Of a stretch of 64,000 nt of DNA, positions 62,328 to 64,000 are shown one piece after another. Location: NCBI RefSeq assembly GCF_900142925.1, contig NZ_FRCN01000004.1, forward strand, positions 1-64,000. Reading direction: 5' to 3'. This stretch comes from Chitinophaga sp. CF418. GTDB taxonomy: Bacteria; Bacteroidota; Bacteroidia; Chitinophagales; Chitinophagaceae. Made by a program: the position numbers and the translations under genes. The notes beneath the pieces were generated by a model. That model had not been told where the DNA came from. It saw nothing but the letters and a program-made list of their open reading frames with translations, and searched no databases. The number at the start of each line of letters is the position of its first letter. Within the stretch, counting starts at the first letter, position 1.

Positions 62328-63838
62328 TGCCAATAGGGATTCTGGGTGATCAATGGATTTTGTTTGATGACCTCATCTGCCACCGGCCAATAGATACCAC
62401 CCTTGGCAATCAGCTCCATAAAAGCAGGATCATTCTGTTTGATCTTGTTGTAGCGAATGAGATCAAACCAGCGCCAGCCCTCTCCCATCAATTCTTTACG
62501 CCGCTCTTTGAAAATGGCGTCTATCAGGTCGCCTTCCCTGGCACTGTCATAACGTTTTATCCTGCGCAGGTCCCTGATGGTGTTCAGCAGATCAATGGCC
62601 CGCTGCTGCTCTCCGATTACTGCCAACGCTTCCGCCTGCAGCAATGCAATATTCTCAAGCCGGGTAATAACAATGGTGCTGGAATATATCCTGAAAGAAG
62701 GATCAGAAGTATTACCATCCTGTATCACTTTTATCTTACTGAAGATGGGGATCTGACTGTTGAAGTTGGAGAAGTAACGTTGGGAAGTAGGCACACCGGT
62801 TAGTGTATCAAGGCTGAAACGTTCATCCACCGGCTGGTCGAACACTGAAAGTATAGTGTCTTTCGGTACATAGATATCCGGTAGTGCTTTATTGATAACA
62901 GGTTCTGCCAGTGTCATTTCTTCCAGGTGACCAGAGAAGGATGCATCCACATGGCCCCAGTCAAAATTGAAAGCAAGGATATGGTTATCTTTCTTCCATT
63001 TGAAAAAACCATTACCGCTCACCAGTTCATCGGTACCAACATAATAGCTGCCGCCTTTGGAATAATTGTCCAGTACAAACTGACCATATACAGATGCATC
63101 TACATACTTTCCCTGCCATGCGGCCACATGAGCAAGGATAGCATAAGCCGTATGTTTACGTGCCAGTACGCCAAACCAGCGGGTGCTGCTTTCATTGTAG
63201 TAGGCACCTGATTGTTGCGGATCATCTGCGCTGTATTTATATGGAAGATCTGCCGCAGACTGCACCAGTTCTTTCTCCACGAATGCGAGTACCGTCTGTT
63301 TATCTTCTCTTGGTTTATTGGCAAACTCACCGTCATGTGATGAAGTGATCAGCGGCACATCTCCCCATACAGATACGAGGAAGAAATAAACGTATGCCCG
63401 TATGCAACGCATCTGTGCAATATCCACGCGCATATTCTCTTCAGAGTATTTCGGATCGCGTGCTTTTACTTCGCCCACATGCTCCAGGAACATATTGGCA
63501 GCATTGATCACAGCATAAAAACGGCGCCAGTTGGACAATGATTCCAGTAAGGGATAGGCTGCCCGTAGATCATTACGGATAATGGCTTTCATATCCTGCC
63601 GCTGCAAAGCATAAAAGTCTCCCTTGCGCAATTCGCCATACATCCACCAGGCATTATTGTCTGCCATGGCAGCCCGCAGGAGGCCATAAACAGCTACCAA
63701 CGCCGTACGTGTATCTTCATGCGAGTTCCAGAAATTCTCCTCCGATACAGCATGAGAAGAATTAATATCCAGCAGTTTTTTGCAACCGGTAAAAGTGGTG
63801 CAATAGAAGATGATTGTTATCAGGAATAAGCGTTTCAT
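62324..63838 (-). CDS. SusD/RagB-type lipoprotein (first pair of the twin operon)
   Basis: 504 residues with a lipoprotein signal (MKRLFLITIIFYCTTFTGC, Cys at 19) followed by KKLLDINSSHAVSEENFW, the usual SusD N-terminus. IAQMRCIRAYVYFFLVSVWGD (in part), a TPR helix IALLQAEALAVIGEQQRAID and ERRKELMGEGWRWFDLIRYN are family hallmarks. Its ATG shares one base with the stop of the upstream susC (TGATG), and its stop overlaps the fasciclin-CBM6 gene by 4 nt, so three genes are coupled. Confidence 0.95.
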   Translation of the reverse strand: MKRLFLITIIFYCTTFTGCKKLLDINSSHAVSEENFWNSHEDTRTALVAVYGLLRAAMADNNAWWMYGELRKGDFYALQRQDMKAIIRNDLRAAYPLLESLSNWRRFYAVINAANMFLEHVGEVKARDPKYSEENMRVDIAQMRCIRAYVYFFLVSVWGDVPLITSSHDGEFANKPREDKQTVLAFVEKELVQSAADLPYKYSADDPQQSGAYYNESSTRWFGVLARKHTAYAILAHVAAWQGKYVDASVYGQFVLDNYSKGGSYYVGTDELVSGNGFFKWKKDNHILAFNFDWGHVDASFSGHLEEMTLAEPVINKALPDIYVPKDTILSVFDQPVDERFSLDTLTGVPTSQRYFSNFNSQIPIFSKIKVIQDGNTSDPSFRIYSSTIVITRLENIALLQAEALAVIGEQQRAIDLLNTIRDLRRIKRYDSAREGDLIDAIFKERRKELMGEGWRWFDLIRYNKIKQNDPAFMELIAKGGIYWPVADEVIKQNPLITQNPYWQ

Positions 63839-64000
63839 CAGAGATCCATTTTTAACCCTATTGTATATGTCCTGGATAATGGCAGGGAATAGCCAGTATC
63901 AAAACCATTGAAATCGACCAGCTCAGGGTCTCCCCCTGTATAAGGCGTAATCGTAAAAACATTTGTCGCAGTAGCATAGATCGCCAATCCATTGATCTTG
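63838..64000 (-). CDS. SusC-type TonB-dependent transporter, C-terminal fragment (runs off the window)
   Basis: Only the last 53 codons are inside the window. They read as the end of a SusC barrel: INGLAIYATATNVFTITPYT, then GGDPELVDFNGFDTGYSLPL and the closing strand SRTYTIGLKMDL before TGA. The final aromatic-rich strand and the GGDPE loop are typical of SusC C-termini. The stop overlaps the susD start by 1 nt. The gene start and any regulator lie beyond the right edge. Confidence 0.93.
   Translation of the reverse strand, partial: KINGLAIYATATNVFTITPYTGGDPELVDFNGFDTGYSLPLSRTYTIGLKMDL

Noticed and set aside
1..64000. tRNA, rRNA, riboswitch or prophage
   Set aside because: No cloverleaf, rRNA-like, phage structural or integrase sequence was recognised in any gap or frame; the gaps are short and accounted for above.

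Overview
The window looks like a chromosomal segment of a Bacteroidota bacterium, most probably Chitinophagaceae (Chitinophaga-like). The grounds are three SusC/SusD receptor systems, a long glycan-degradation operon, a type IX secretion (T9SS) sorting domain, fasciclin, DUF4983, DUF5007 and DUF5008 surface lipoproteins, -7 boxes of the TAnnTTTG type, and an AraC plus orphan response-regulator complement. Nearly all genes lie on the minus strand. Family names come from motif recognition by eye; no database search was run.

Layout. (1) 1-4785, minus: the first four histidine genes, hisG-hisD-hisC-hisB. A well-formed his attenuator precedes them: a promoter, a 17-codon leader peptide with six His codons among seven consecutive codons, a candidate antiterminator, and an intrinsic terminator just before hisG. 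(2) 4808-7063: a secreted GH3 beta-glucosidase. (3) 7215-8436, plus: a winged-helix-like regulator overlapping an AbiEii-type nucleotidyltransferase, with a 19-bp palindrome upstream. This looks like a toxin-antitoxin or phage-defence pair.

(4) 8460-40249, minus: a roughly 32-kb polysaccharide utilisation locus (PUL) for a pectic polysaccharide. In transcription order it holds SusC, SusD, PL1 lyase-DUF3826, a DUF6298-like beta-helix protein, GH140 apiosidase, a GH43-like lipoprotein, a sialidase-fold protein, a GH78-sialidase-fold fusion, a Tat-exported TIM-barrel protein, a GH106-beta-propeller fusion, GH2, a second GH78, CE8 pectin methylesterase and an (alpha/alpha)6 glycosidase. Apiosidase, several rhamnosidases, a beta-galactosidase-type GH2, a pectate lyase and a methylesterase together point to rhamnogalacturonan, probably RG-II or another apiose-bearing pectin. 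A 26-bp box (25/26 identical) sits upstream of both susC and the CE8 gene, which suggests shared control of the two ends of the locus. An unusual cluster of CTATAG palindromes lies before CE8.

(5) 40818-44513: a T9SS-sorted Ig-like protein and a GH20 beta-hexosaminidase. (6) 45322-47088: an AraC regulator, a 170-residue protein of unknown function and a possible 51-codon ORF preceded by a strong hairpin. (7) 47493-49184: a single-domain response regulator, a macro-domain protein and a small exported protein.

(8) 49508-64000, minus, running off the right edge: an operon with two SusC/SusD pairs and no recognisable glycosidase. It encodes SusC (partial), SusD, fasciclin-CBM6-CBM6, DUF5007, SusC, SusD, fasciclin, DUF5008, a DUF4983-type phosphatase-fold lipoprotein and a DUF1735/discoidin-like lipoprotein. 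The phosphatase-fold protein has TSGRG where the superfamily normally has a metal-binding TSDHG. This cluster is the best candidate here for an undescribed surface system. The other strong observation is the his attenuator.
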